In this document: in pieces, positions 16,111-24,303 of the stretch | How the letters are laid out: each line of letters begins with the position of its first letter | Position numbering within the stretch: position 1 is the first letter of the stretch | Assembly (NCBI GenBank): GCA_963748005.1 | Contig: CAVVHH010000002.1 | Location: forward strand, 3,038,001-3,102,000 | Origin: CAILZL01 sp963748005 | GTDB lineage: Bacteria; Pseudomonadota; Gammaproteobacteria; Steroidobacterales; Steroidobacteraceae | DNA: 64,000 nt | Reading direction: 5' to 3' | Translations under genes and position numbers: made by a program | Notes under the pieces: model-generated | Databases searched by the model: none | The model's input: only the letters and a program-made list of their open reading frames with translations | Told to the model about the DNA's origin: nothing

Positions 16111-18018
16111 ATGCTGCAAACTATTCGTGACAAAGTCTCAGGCTGGGTGGCAAGAGTGCTGCTCGGCGCACTCGTCGTGGTATTCATTTTCTGGGGCATT
16201 GAGCTGCGTACTGTTGCCACGTCTGACAATACCGCGGCGGAAGTCAATGGCGAACAGATTAACCTTGCCACCCTGCAGAATGCATGGCAGCGGCGTCAGG
16301 CGGAACTCCAGCAGATGTTCAATGGTGAGCTTCCTGAAGCGCTGAAGAAGCAACAGCAGGAAGCCGTGCTGCAGCAACTGATTCGCTTGCAGCTTTTGCA
16401 GCAGCGCGCTGATGCCCAGGGCTTTCACGTCAGTGACGCGAAAATTGCCGAAACAATTCTCGGTCTGGAAAGCCTCAAGGTTGATGGACAGTTTTCGCGT
16501 GATCGCTATGCGTCCGCCTTGTTGCAGCAGGGTATGAATGAAGCCCAGTTTGAAGCACAGTTGCGTTCGGAACTAGCTACCCGGCAATTGCAGAATGGTG
16601 TAGCCGGAACCGCATTCGTTACGACTAAAGAACTGCAAAGGGCCCAGGCGTTGTTGAACGAGCAACGCGAGATTGACTATGCGGTTATCCCGTTCAAAGC
16701 CTATCTGGGCAAGGTCAAGGTTACGGATGATGATGTGGCTTCATGGTATGAAGCACACAAGGCTGAATATCTGACGCCTGAAACTGTGGATCTGCAGTAT
16801 GTGGAACTCAAGCTGGCGGATTCGGCAGCGGAAGTGACTGTTGACGATGCGGCGCTGCGCGCACACTACGAACAGATCAAAGACCGATTCGTGGCCACTG
16901 AACGTCGTCGTGGACATCACATCCTAATTACCACATCCAAGGACATGGATGATGCGGCTGCGCAGAAGCAGGCTGAAGAGGTGCTGGCGAAGCTCAAGGC
17001 GGGTGGTGATTTCGAGGCGCTGGCAAAACAGTACTCAAAAGATCCTGGCTCGGCCAGCAAGGGTGGTGATCTTGGCTGGGCGACCAAGGGAATGTTTGTC
17101 GGTGCTTTTGAAGATGCGCTGTTCAGTATGAAACCCGGCGAGTTGCGCGGGCCAATCAAGACTGAGTTCGGTTATCACGTGTTGCGCCTTGATGAAGTCG
17201 AAGGCGGCAGCGGCAAGTCCTTCGATGAAGTGCGCGCGGAGGTGGAGTCGGATTACAAAACCGAGCGCGCCCGCACGTTGTTCTACGAAAAAACCCAGAA
17301 ACTTGCTGACGAAGCATTCGCCAAGCTCACTGAACTGGACAGTGTTGCCAAGGATTTTGGTACTGAGGTCAAGACAATCACCGGCTATACGCGTAATGGC
17401 GGCGGAGAATTTGCAGCGGATCCGCAGGTGATTGCTGCAGCATTCAGCGATACGGTGCTGGACAAGGGTGAAAACAGTCCACTGGTCACACTGGGTGAGG
17501 ATCGCGCGCTGGTCCTCAGGGTGGCCAATCACGTCCTGCCGGCGCAAAAGCCACTCGATCAGGTACGCAGCGATATCGTTGCAATTGTGACTGAACGGGC
17601 TGCAAAGTCCGCCGCCGAAAAACAGGCCAACGATGTCATACAGCAGGTGCAGTCTGGCACCCTGCAATGGGCAGCCGTGGGCAAAGCTCTGTCAGTTGCT
17701 CCGGCGGGCAAGAAGTTGCTGGGCAGGAATGCCCAAGATGTGGCCAAGCCGGTATTGTCGGCCGCCTTTGCAGTGCCCAAAAGCGGTGTGTCCGCTGACA
17801 AGCCAGCCTATCGTGCGGTTGCCCTGGAAACCGGTGACTACGCAGTGGTTGCGGTATCTGCCGTGCAGAGTGGTGCGGCGCTGGTCGATGCCGCCTCGTC
17901 GCAGACCGCCGTTAGAAACCAGCAGGTTTCCAGATTGGGTGGCAACGAACTGAGTTCGTATATGTCCGAACTGGAACGCACGGCAAAGATCAAGCGCAAT
18001 CCGGCCGCATTCGAATGA
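16111..18018 (+). CDS. ppiD: Membrane-anchored periplasmic chaperone / parvulin PpiD
   Basis: Chaperone at the periplasmic side of the Sec translocon. One N-terminal membrane helix (about residues 12-29, VARVLLGALVVVFIFWGI) is followed by a SurA_N-like chaperone region. A parvulin PpiC domain spans about 265-365, with HHILI ... GGDLGWATKGMF ... FGYHVLRLDEV. A long helical C-terminal region completes the 635 residues (E. coli PpiD is 623). It follows hupB and two tRNAs and ends at a strong bidirectional terminator shared with fabI. Confidence 0.95.
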   Translation: MLQTIRDKVSGWVARVLLGALVVVFIFWGIELRTVATSDNTAAEVNGEQINLATLQNAWQRRQAELQQMFNGELPEALKKQQQEAVLQQLIRLQLLQQRADAQGFHVSDAKIAETILGLESLKVDGQFSRDRYASALLQQGMNEAQFEAQLRSELATRQLQNGVAGTAFVTTKELQRAQALLNEQREIDYAVIPFKAYLGKVKVTDDDVASWYEAHKAEYLTPETVDLQYVELKLADSAAEVTVDDAALRAHYEQIKDRFVATERRRGHHILITTSKDMDDAAAQKQAEEVLAKLKAGGDFEALAKQYSKDPGSASKGGDLGWATKGMFVGAFEDALFSMKPGELRGPIKTEFGYHVLRLDEVEGGSGKSFDEVRAEVESDYKTERARTLFYEKTQKLADEAFAKLTELDSVAKDFGTEVKTITGYTRNGGGEFAADPQVIAAAFSDTVLDKGENSPLVTLGEDRALVLRVANHVLPAQKPLDQVRSDIVAIVTERAAKSAAEKQANDVIQQVQSGTLQWAAVGKALSVAPAGKKLLGRNAQDVAKPVLSAAFAVPKSGVSADKPAYRAVALETGDYAVVAVSAVQSGAALVDAASSQTAVRNQQVSRLGGNELSSYMSELERTAKIKRNPAAFE

Positions 18019-18057
18019 GATGAGTCGAACGACCTGGCCGGTTTTCAATACGCCAAT

Positions 18058-18095
18058 AAAAAGCCCGTAGTGCCAGGAGCGCTACGGGCTTTTTT
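18058..18095. terminator. Bidirectional terminator between ppiD and fabI
   Basis: Stem AAAAAGCCCGTAG/CTACGGGCTTTTT with an 11-12 base loop. T-runs occur on both strands, so it can end both convergent transcripts. Confidence 0.9.
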
Positions 18096-18116
18096 GTATT
18101 CATTCACGCAGTGGTG

Positions 18117-18917
18117 TCAGGGCTTTTCCGCTTCATCGCTGAACGACATGCCGACGGTGCTGTAGCCACCGTCCACGTACAACACTTCACCGGTAATCCC
18201 CGCGGCCAGATCGGAGCACAGAAAGGCGGCGGCATTGCCGACATCTTCGCTGCTTACATTGCGACGCAGCGGCGAAGTGGCCGCAACATGGCCGAGCATT
18301 TTGCGAAAGCCGCTGATGCCGGCGGCGGCCAGGGTTTTGATCGGGCCTGCCGAGATGCCATTGACGCGAATGCCATGCGGGCCGAGATCGGCGGCCAGGA
18401 AGCGCACATTGGCTTCCAGGCTGGCCTTGGCCAGACCCATGACGTTGTAACTGGGCACCGAACGTACTGCGCCCAGATAGGTGAGGGTGATCAAGGCGCC
18501 GGCGCGTCCTTGCATCATCGGCAAACCGGCCTTGGCCAGCGCGGTCAGGCTGTAGCTGGAAATATCGTGGGCGATGCGGAAATTTTCGCGCGTGGTCGAT
18601 TCGACAAAGCCGCCACGAATGGCATCGCTGGGGGCAAATGCCACCGCATGCACGATGATGTCCAGGGCGTCCCACGCTTTGCGCAGCTCGCCAAACGCGG
18701 CGTCGATCTGTTCGTCGAAGGCTACGTCCATGGGCAGCACGATGCTGCTGCCGAATTCCTGCGCCATGTCGATGACCCGTTGCTTGAGGCGATCGCCCTG
18801 GTAGGTGAAGGCCAGCTCGGCGCCTTCCCGATGCATTGCACTGGCAATACCGTACGCGATGGAGCGCTCAGTCGCGAGTCCGACGACAAGGGCGCGTTTG
18901 CCGGCAAGAAATCCCAT
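18117..18917 (-). CDS. fabI: Enoyl-[acyl-carrier-protein] reductase (NADH)
   Basis: Last reductive step of each fatty-acid elongation cycle; target of triclosan. The ATG at 18917 yields MGFLAGKRALVVG, the canonical start, and 266 residues; an upstream in-frame ATG at 18929 is less likely. It aligns with E. coli FabI without gaps through the active site: Tyr147, Tyr157 and Lys164 (SYNVMGLAK). The residue at position 93 is Ala (HAVAFAP) instead of the Gly of E. coli (HSIGFAP). Convergent with ppiD. Confidence 0.97.
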   Translation of the reverse strand: MGFLAGKRALVVGLATERSIAYGIASAMHREGAELAFTYQGDRLKQRVIDMAQEFGSSIVLPMDVAFDEQIDAAFGELRKAWDALDIIVHAVAFAPSDAIRGGFVESTTRENFRIAHDISSYSLTALAKAGLPMMQGRAGALITLTYLGAVRSVPSYNVMGLAKASLEANVRFLAADLGPHGIRVNGISAGPIKTLAAAGISGFRKMLGHVAATSPLRRNVSSEDVGNAAAFLCSDLAAGITGEVLYVDGGYSTVGMSFSDEAEKP

Positions 18918-18960
18918 GTGATACCCCACACTTGGCGTTATTAACAGACGGAGTAGTGTA

Positions 18961-18981
18961 GACGATCACACGTTGATCGTC
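18961..18981. other. Perfect 8-bp hairpin between mltD and fabI
   Basis: GACGATCA and TGATCGTC flank CACGT. It lies between the mltD stop and the fabI start on the minus strand. There is no T-tract, so an attenuator, operator or processing site is as likely as a terminator. Confidence 0.4.
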
Positions 18982-19011
18982 TCCGTATGGGAGGACTGCG
19001 AAAAGCGATTG

Positions 19012-20622
19012 CTAGCCGCCGGCGCGACGGCTGTCATCGACGTACAGCATCAGTCGCTGTCCGGGCTTGATCGAGCTTGCTGAGCTCAGCTTGTTCCAGG
19101 TCATCAATTGCTTGACGTCCACTTTGAACATGGAGGCGATGCCACTCAGCGTGTCGCCTCTGCGAACGGTGTAGGTCAGCTGTTCCTGCGCGGGGTTCGT
19201 GCTGGCGATTTCAACTGTGCTGCCGGGAATGCGCAGCTTCTGACCGACCCGGATGGCGCTATCGTTGATACTGTTGAGGCTGGCCAGCACGGTGGGATCG
19301 ACGCCATAACGCTGTGCAATACTCCACAACGTATCACCAGAACGCACTGTGTGTGTCCTGGCTTTGGTGCGTGGCGTGATGGTTGCGGCACTGGTCTGCT
19401 CGACAGGATCGGGTGCGGTGCTGGCAAGGCGCGGTGCGCTGCTGGTGCCGCGCAATAACATTTCCTGGCCGGGCCGGATCGAGCTGGAGGCTGTCAAGTT
19501 GTTCTGCGCGCGCAATTCGGCCACCGTCATGCCATAACGTTGCGCAATCTTGGATAACGTGTCGCCTTTGCGGACCCTGTAATACACGACCGGAACGCGC
19601 TTATCCGCAGGCAGCGAGGCCAGCTTCTCCAGAAACGCAGCTTCGTTGTCGACCGGAATCAGCAATTGATGTGGTCCGGCGGGATCGGTGACGCGCCGTT
19701 TGAAACCCGGATTAATCGCCAGAAAATCTTCCTTGGTCATGCCGGCCAGTTCGGCGGCCAGCTCCAGATCGATCTGCCCGCCGATATTTGCCTTGACGAA
19801 GTAAGGCTGATTTTCCATGCTGCCAAATTCGAGGCCATATCTGGCCGGGTCGTCCACAATGCGTCGCATCGCCAGCAGCTTTGGTACGTAGGCTTCGGTT
19901 TCCCTCGGCAGATCCAGACTGAAGAAGTCGGTGGGTTTGCCCTTGGCGCGATTACGCGCCATCGCCCGGGATACATTCATTTCACCCGAGTTGTATGCCG
20001 CTATCGCCAGCAACCAGTCGCCCTCAAACTCATTGGCCAGAAACTCCAGGTAATCCAGCGCAGCGCGAGTTGATTCAACTATGTCGCGGCGACCGTCGTA
20101 GTACGTATTCTGCTTGAGTCCGAAACGCAGGCCGGTGCTGGGAATGAATTGCCACAAACCGGCCGCCTTGGCGGTCGACAGGGCTGTGGGGTTGAAGGCG
20201 CTTTCCACCACCGGCAACAGCGCCAGTTCCAATGGCATATTGCGCGCTTCGAGTTCACTCACGATGTAATACAGATAGCGCTCGCCCCGGCGGAAGGTGC
20301 GATCCAGATAGTCGGGATGACGGGCATACCAGGCTTCTTCGCGGTCGATACTGGCGGCTGTAACGTCATCCAGAGCGAAACCCATACGCATGCGATCGAA
20401 CAGATCCTGCTCTCCCAGCGATACCACTGTGGACTCAATGGTGAGCCACTCGGGGGGCAGCGTCAGTTCAGGTGCAGGGAGAATAGGCGTGAGGTGATTG
20501 GGTTGACTGGCAGCGGTTAGAGGCGTGCTCTCCTGATGGGGCAGCGCGCTGCAGCTGGCAAGCCATAGAGAACCCACAAGGAGCGCCAGGCGCAGGGCGG
20601 GCCGATGTGGGTTATCGAGCAT
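19012..20622 (-). CDS. mltD: Membrane-bound lytic murein transglycosylase D with three LysM domains
   Basis: Outer-membrane lipoprotein that cleaves glycan strands to 1,6-anhydro ends. A signal peptide ends in lipobox LASC (Cys24). The Slt-type catalytic domain spans about 105-245 with catalytic Glu140 in LLPVVESAFNPTA and the GLWQFIPSTG motif. Three LysM peptidoglycan-binding modules follow, starting YRVRKGDTLSKIA, HTVRSGDTLWSIA and YTVRRGDTLSGIA, each ending in a (I/V)(K/R)xGQ motif. 536 residues; E. coli MltD has two LysM modules and 452 residues. It lies between fabI and gloB. Confidence 0.95.
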   Translation of the reverse strand: MLDNPHRPALRLALLVGSLWLASCSALPHQESTPLTAASQPNHLTPILPAPELTLPPEWLTIESTVVSLGEQDLFDRMRMGFALDDVTAASIDREEAWYARHPDYLDRTFRRGERYLYYIVSELEARNMPLELALLPVVESAFNPTALSTAKAAGLWQFIPSTGLRFGLKQNTYYDGRRDIVESTRAALDYLEFLANEFEGDWLLAIAAYNSGEMNVSRAMARNRAKGKPTDFFSLDLPRETEAYVPKLLAMRRIVDDPARYGLEFGSMENQPYFVKANIGGQIDLELAAELAGMTKEDFLAINPGFKRRVTDPAGPHQLLIPVDNEAAFLEKLASLPADKRVPVVYYRVRKGDTLSKIAQRYGMTVAELRAQNNLTASSSIRPGQEMLLRGTSSAPRLASTAPDPVEQTSAATITPRTKARTHTVRSGDTLWSIAQRYGVDPTVLASLNSINDSAIRVGQKLRIPGSTVEIASTNPAQEQLTYTVRRGDTLSGIASMFKVDVKQLMTWNKLSSASSIKPGQRLMLYVDDSRRAGG

Positions 20623-20671
20623 CAGGTCGGTCTCCGTTCAATTTAAAGTGGTCTGCATCAAGCGCCGGACC

Positions 20672-21457
20672 CTAGCCCCGAAAGTGGTTTTTCCAGTCCC
20701 GTAACACGGCGAAAGTTTCTGTTTCACTGTCTATCTTGCGTCCTGCATGCCCTTCTGCGGCGCGTTTCACAGTCTCCGCACCCAGGCGCAGAAACGGGTT
20801 GATATTCAGTTCCAGCCCCATGCTCGACGGCAACGTAGCCTTGGCAGCCTGCCGCAATGCTGTGCATCGCTGCAGATGTTCCTGTACCGCCAGATTATCC
20901 GGCTCCACCGTCTGGGCGAAGCGCAGATTGGCCAGCGTGTACTCGTGGGCGCAGTACACCGCAGTTTCTTCCGGCAGCGCCATCAGCTTCCGCAACGAAG
21001 CGGTCATCTGGGCGGCAGTGCCTTCAAACAGGCGGCCACAGCCGGCGCTGAACAGCGTATCGCCACAAAACACTGCGCCATGACCTGCATAGGCAATGTG
21101 CCCAGCGGTATGTCCAGGTACCTCAAGCACTTCAAAATCCAGTCCCAATCCATCGAACTGGACGTGTTCGCCCTGTTTTACCCGACTTGGGTTGCCAGGG
21201 ATCGCTTCGCCCATCGGACCGTAAATGGGAACCGTATAGTGCGACAGTAATTCCAGCACCCCACCAACGTGGTCGGCATGATGATGAGTGACCAGTATGC
21301 CGCTCAACGTGAGCCGGTTCTGCTGCAAGGCATTCAGGACTGCTGATGCATCGCCAGGATCTACGACCAGAACTCGCTGCGCGTCGCGTGGCGCATGTAT
21401 CAACCAGAAATAATTGTCGGTAAATGCCGGGATAGCGGTGACTTCAAGGACGTCCAA
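20672..21457 (-). CDS. gloB: Hydroxyacylglutathione hydrolase (glyoxalase II)
   Basis: Hydrolyses S-D-lactoylglutathione to D-lactate and glutathione, completing methylglyoxal detoxification. Metallo-beta-lactamase fold with binuclear metal motif THHHADH at 57-63, followed by GHTAGHIAY, FCGDTLFSAGCGR and the CAHEYTLANLRFA glutathione-binding stretch. I chose a TTG start at 21457 preceded by GGGGG, giving 261 residues and VTAIPAFTDNYFW near the N-terminus as in the family. An ATG at 21553 would add 32 residues without family support. Divergent from the methyltransferase gene. Confidence 0.93.
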   Translation of the reverse strand: MDVLEVTAIPAFTDNYFWLIHAPRDAQRVLVVDPGDASAVLNALQQNRLTLSGILVTHHHADHVGGVLELLSHYTVPIYGPMGEAIPGNPSRVKQGEHVQFDGLGLDFEVLEVPGHTAGHIAYAGHGAVFCGDTLFSAGCGRLFEGTAAQMTASLRKLMALPEETAVYCAHEYTLANLRFAQTVEPDNLAVQEHLQRCTALRQAAKATLPSSMGLELNINPFLRLGAETVKRAAEGHAGRKIDSETETFAVLRDWKNHFRG

Positions 21458-21618
21458 ACCAGCCCCCACGCGTCGGCCGTAAGCATTAGGTCGGCATTTA
21501 ACCCGCCTCGCGCCGCTGCCGCAAGTGAAAATTTCTTTATGGCTCGCGGACATAGCTATTTTCCGGGAGTTGGCACGTGGCTGTGCACGAGTGGCGCAAG
21601 TGTCGCTATGCTTGGCTT

Positions 21619-22374
21619 ATGGAACAGCGGCCTTCCCAGTCCGATCACCTTGCCCGGCCCGAGTGGTTTGCCGGCGCTCTAGGGCAGCGTGTTCATGCCC
21701 TGGAACGCAAGCTGGTGGCGGAGGCACTCACCCAGGTGTTCGGCTGGCAGTTGCTGCAGATTGGCCAGTGGGGCGAGGATCTGGGGCTGCTCACTGGCGC
21801 CCGTACGCAGCGTAAGGCAGTGCTTGGGCAGGATGCTGTCAGCGGCGTGCATTCGGGCGTCATGCACATCCGCTCACGCCTCGACGCCCTGGCGATTGCA
21901 TCCGACTCGGTGGATGCGGTGCTGTTGCCGCACACCCTGGAATATGCCCCCGATCCCCACGAACTGCTTCGCGAAGTCGAGCGGATCCTGCCGGGAGACG
22001 GACAGCTCATTGTTCTCGGCTTTCGTCCCTTCTCCAGCTGGGGTCTGCGCAATCTGCTGGCCCGTTCCGGATTTCCTCCCGGCACCGAAAGATTCATCGC
22101 CGAGCATCGCTTGCGCGACTGGCTGAAGTTGCTCGGCTTCGAGATCACGGATGCACGCCGCTATCTGTTTACCTGGCCATGGGGACGCGCCGCGCCGCGC
22201 CGCCAGCGCTTTCTTGAACAGACCGGCAACGCGCTGTGGCCGCTGTTTGCCGGCGCTTATCTGCTGCGTGCGCGCAAGCGTGTTTACACACTGACGCCGG
22301 TACAGCCACGCTGGCGAACACGCACCCAGGTGGTGGGTGGTTTGATCGAACCCACCACACATATGCGTAGGTAG
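21619..22374 (+). CDS. SAM-dependent methyltransferase-like protein (YafS type)
   Basis: Class I methyltransferase-like protein of 251 residues. After WFAGALGQRVHALERKLV comes LLQIGQWGEDL (a degenerate glycine motif I) and then DAVLLPHTLEYAPDPHELLREVERILPGDGQLIVLGF, split here only for length: motif IV plus post-motif typical of the Methyltransf_11 family. The position next to gloB matches E. coli yafS (gloB-yafS-rnhA-dnaQ). The substrate is not known. A start at 21577 would add 14 residues. Confidence 0.82.
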   Translation: MEQRPSQSDHLARPEWFAGALGQRVHALERKLVAEALTQVFGWQLLQIGQWGEDLGLLTGARTQRKAVLGQDAVSGVHSGVMHIRSRLDALAIASDSVDAVLLPHTLEYAPDPHELLREVERILPGDGQLIVLGFRPFSSWGLRNLLARSGFPPGTERFIAEHRLRDWLKLLGFEITDARRYLFTWPWGRAAPRRQRFLEQTGNALWPLFAGAYLLRARKRVYTLTPVQPRWRTRTQVVGGLIEPTTHMRR

Positions 22375-22466
22375 TCCTTGCGTCGGGTGTGGCTCAGTCA
22401 CCCGACAGTGCTGCATTCTCGGTACACTGCCGGACCGGTTTATTTCACGCGCAGGGTTGTTTGCTC

Positions 22467-23582
22467 ATGGATTTCATTGATCTCAAAAGCCAGTATCGTC
22501 GTATCCAGGGCAGCGTCAATGCCCGCATCCAGAAAGTGCTGGAACATGGCCAGTATGTACTCGGGCCCGAGTGCACCGAACTGGAAGCGCAACTGGCTGC
22601 CTATGTCGGCGCCAGACACTGCATCGGCGCATCCAGTGGTACCGACACACTGCTGATTGCCCTGATGGCGCTGGGCATTGGCCCGGGCGACGAAGTGATC
22701 ACCTCGCCGTTTACCTTCATCGCCACCGGCGAAATGATTGCATTGGCGGGCGCGAAGCCAGTGTTCGTCGATATCGAAGCGCGCACCTACAACCTCGATC
22801 CGGCGCTGCTCGAAGCGGCCATCACGCCACGCACCAGGGCCATCATGCCGGTGTCGCTGTATGGTCAGTGCGCCGACTTCGATGCCATCAATGCCATAGC
22901 CAGAAAACACGGTATCCCGGTGATCGAGGACGGCGCGCAGAGTTTCGGCGCGCTGTACAAGGGCAAGCGTTCCTGCGCCTTGAGTGAAATCGGTTCCACT
23001 TCCTTCTTTCCCTCCAAACCACTGGGTGCCTATGGTGATGGTGGCGCGTTGTTCACCAATGATGATCAGCTTGCCAGGCTGATGCGCGAGATCCGTGTGC
23101 ATGGCCAGGACCGGCGTTATCACCACCCGCGTCTGGGCGTGAACGGTCGCCTGGATTCGCTGCAGGCCGCCATCCTGCTGGCGAAGATGGAAATATTTGA
23201 GGATGAGGTGCAGGCCCGCTCACGGCTGGGTGCGCATTATTCCAGCTTGTTGCAGGACGCCTTCGCAGGCGCCGGTACGCAGGTGACCACGCCGTTTGTC
23301 GAATCGCACAACCTGAGCGTCTATGCCCAGTACACGATTGAAGTACCCAATCGTGCCCAGTTTGAAGAGCGCATGAAGGCGCAGGGCATTCCCACGGCAG
23401 TGCACTATCCGATATCGCTGCATCAGCAGCCCGTATTCGCCAGTCTGGGTTATCGCACCGGCGACTTTCCCGTCTCAGAGCGCGTTGCGTCGCGCGTGGT
23501 CAGCCTGCCCATGCATCCCTACCTGACGGAAGCGCAGCAGCAACAGGTGGTGGCTGCCGTGCGCACGGCGGTGCTGGGCTGA
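22467..23582 (+). CDS. DegT/DnrJ/EryC1-family sugar aminotransferase (WbpE-like)
   Basis: PLP enzyme that aminates a nucleotide-linked keto sugar. The N-terminus MDFIDLKSQYRRI, the pattern GASSGTDTL, and the PLP lysine Lys184 in FFPSKPLGAYGDGG closely match P. aeruginosa WbpE (PLP Lys185), which makes the 3-amino sugar of di-N-acetyl-mannuronate O-antigen. HGQDRRYHHPRLGVN also follows that family. 371 residues. No other nucleotide-sugar genes are nearby, so the substrate is inferred by similarity only. It occupies the place of rnhA in the gloB-yafS-rnhA-dnaQ order. Confidence 0.88.
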   Translation: MDFIDLKSQYRRIQGSVNARIQKVLEHGQYVLGPECTELEAQLAAYVGARHCIGASSGTDTLLIALMALGIGPGDEVITSPFTFIATGEMIALAGAKPVFVDIEARTYNLDPALLEAAITPRTRAIMPVSLYGQCADFDAINAIARKHGIPVIEDGAQSFGALYKGKRSCALSEIGSTSFFPSKPLGAYGDGGALFTNDDQLARLMREIRVHGQDRRYHHPRLGVNGRLDSLQAAILLAKMEIFEDEVQARSRLGAHYSSLLQDAFAGAGTQVTTPFVESHNLSVYAQYTIEVPNRAQFEERMKAQGIPTAVHYPISLHQQPVFASLGYRTGDFPVSERVASRVVSLPMHPYLTEAQQQQVVAAVRTAVLG

Positions 23583-23592
23583 GGGTTGATGT

Positions 23593-24303
23593 ATGCGTCA
23601 AGTGATCTTCGATACGGAAACTACAGGACTGGATCCCACGCAGGGGCATCGCATCATTGAAGTGGGTGCAGTTGAACTGATCAATCGCCGCAAGACCGGG
23701 CGCACCTTTCACAAGTACTTCAAACCTGATCGCGAAGTTGACGCCGGTGCGTTGGCAGTGCATGGCATCACCAACGAATTTCTCAACACGCAGCCCCGTT
23801 TCGGCGAACTGGCCGATGAACTGATGGAGTTTCTGTCGGGCGCCGAGCTGGTTATTCACAATGCGGCATTCGATGTGGCGTTTGTGGATACAGAACTCAA
23901 GCGCCTGAAGCGCAAACAACTGGTCCGCGATTGCTGCACGGTGTTCGATACGCTGTCGCTGGCCCGCAAGCTGCATCCGGGACAACGCAACAGTCTGGAT
24001 GCCCTGTGCAAGCGCTACGACGTTGACAACTCCGGCCGCGACCTCCACGGTGCGCTGCTCGATGCGCACCTGTTGCTGGATGTATTCCTGGCCATGACTG
24101 GCGGGCAGTCCAAGCTGGTTCTGGATGAGGTGCGGCCGGTCAGCGAGACCGGCAATACTGCTGCAACAACCGGCTGGATGCGGCCTGCTGGGCAACTGGC
24201 CGTGCTGGCTGCGACTGAATCGGAACTGGCTGCTCACGAAAAAGTACTGACTACGCTCGATAAGGTCAGTGGCGGCAAGACCCTGTGGCGCAAACTTTCA
24301 TGA
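23593..24303 (+). CDS. dnaQ: DNA polymerase III epsilon subunit (3'-5' proofreading exonuclease)
   Basis: Proofreading subunit of the replicative polymerase. DEDDh exonuclease residues: Asp7 and Glu9 (FDTETTGLD), Asp94 (HNAAFDVAFVD), His152 and Asp157 (LHGALLDAH). The following GGQSKLVLD at about 171-179 is placed like the E. coli beta-clamp-binding segment GGQTSMAF. The C-terminal polymerase-alpha-binding tail is short and Ala/Thr-rich. 236 residues. It is 10 bp after the aminotransferase and overlaps the nhaB start (ATGA). Confidence 0.94.
   Translation: MRQVIFDTETTGLDPTQGHRIIEVGAVELINRRKTGRTFHKYFKPDREVDAGALAVHGITNEFLNTQPRFGELADELMEFLSGAELVIHNAAFDVAFVDTELKRLKRKQLVRDCCTVFDTLSLARKLHPGQRNSLDALCKRYDVDNSGRDLHGALLDAHLLLDVFLAMTGGQSKLVLDEVRPVSETGNTAATTGWMRPAGQLAVLAATESELAAHEKVLTTLDKVSGGKTLWRKLS

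Noticed and set aside
18111..18944. 277-codon plus-strand open frame opposite fabI
   Set aside because: Shadow frame of fabI, which has all catalytic residues on the minus strand.
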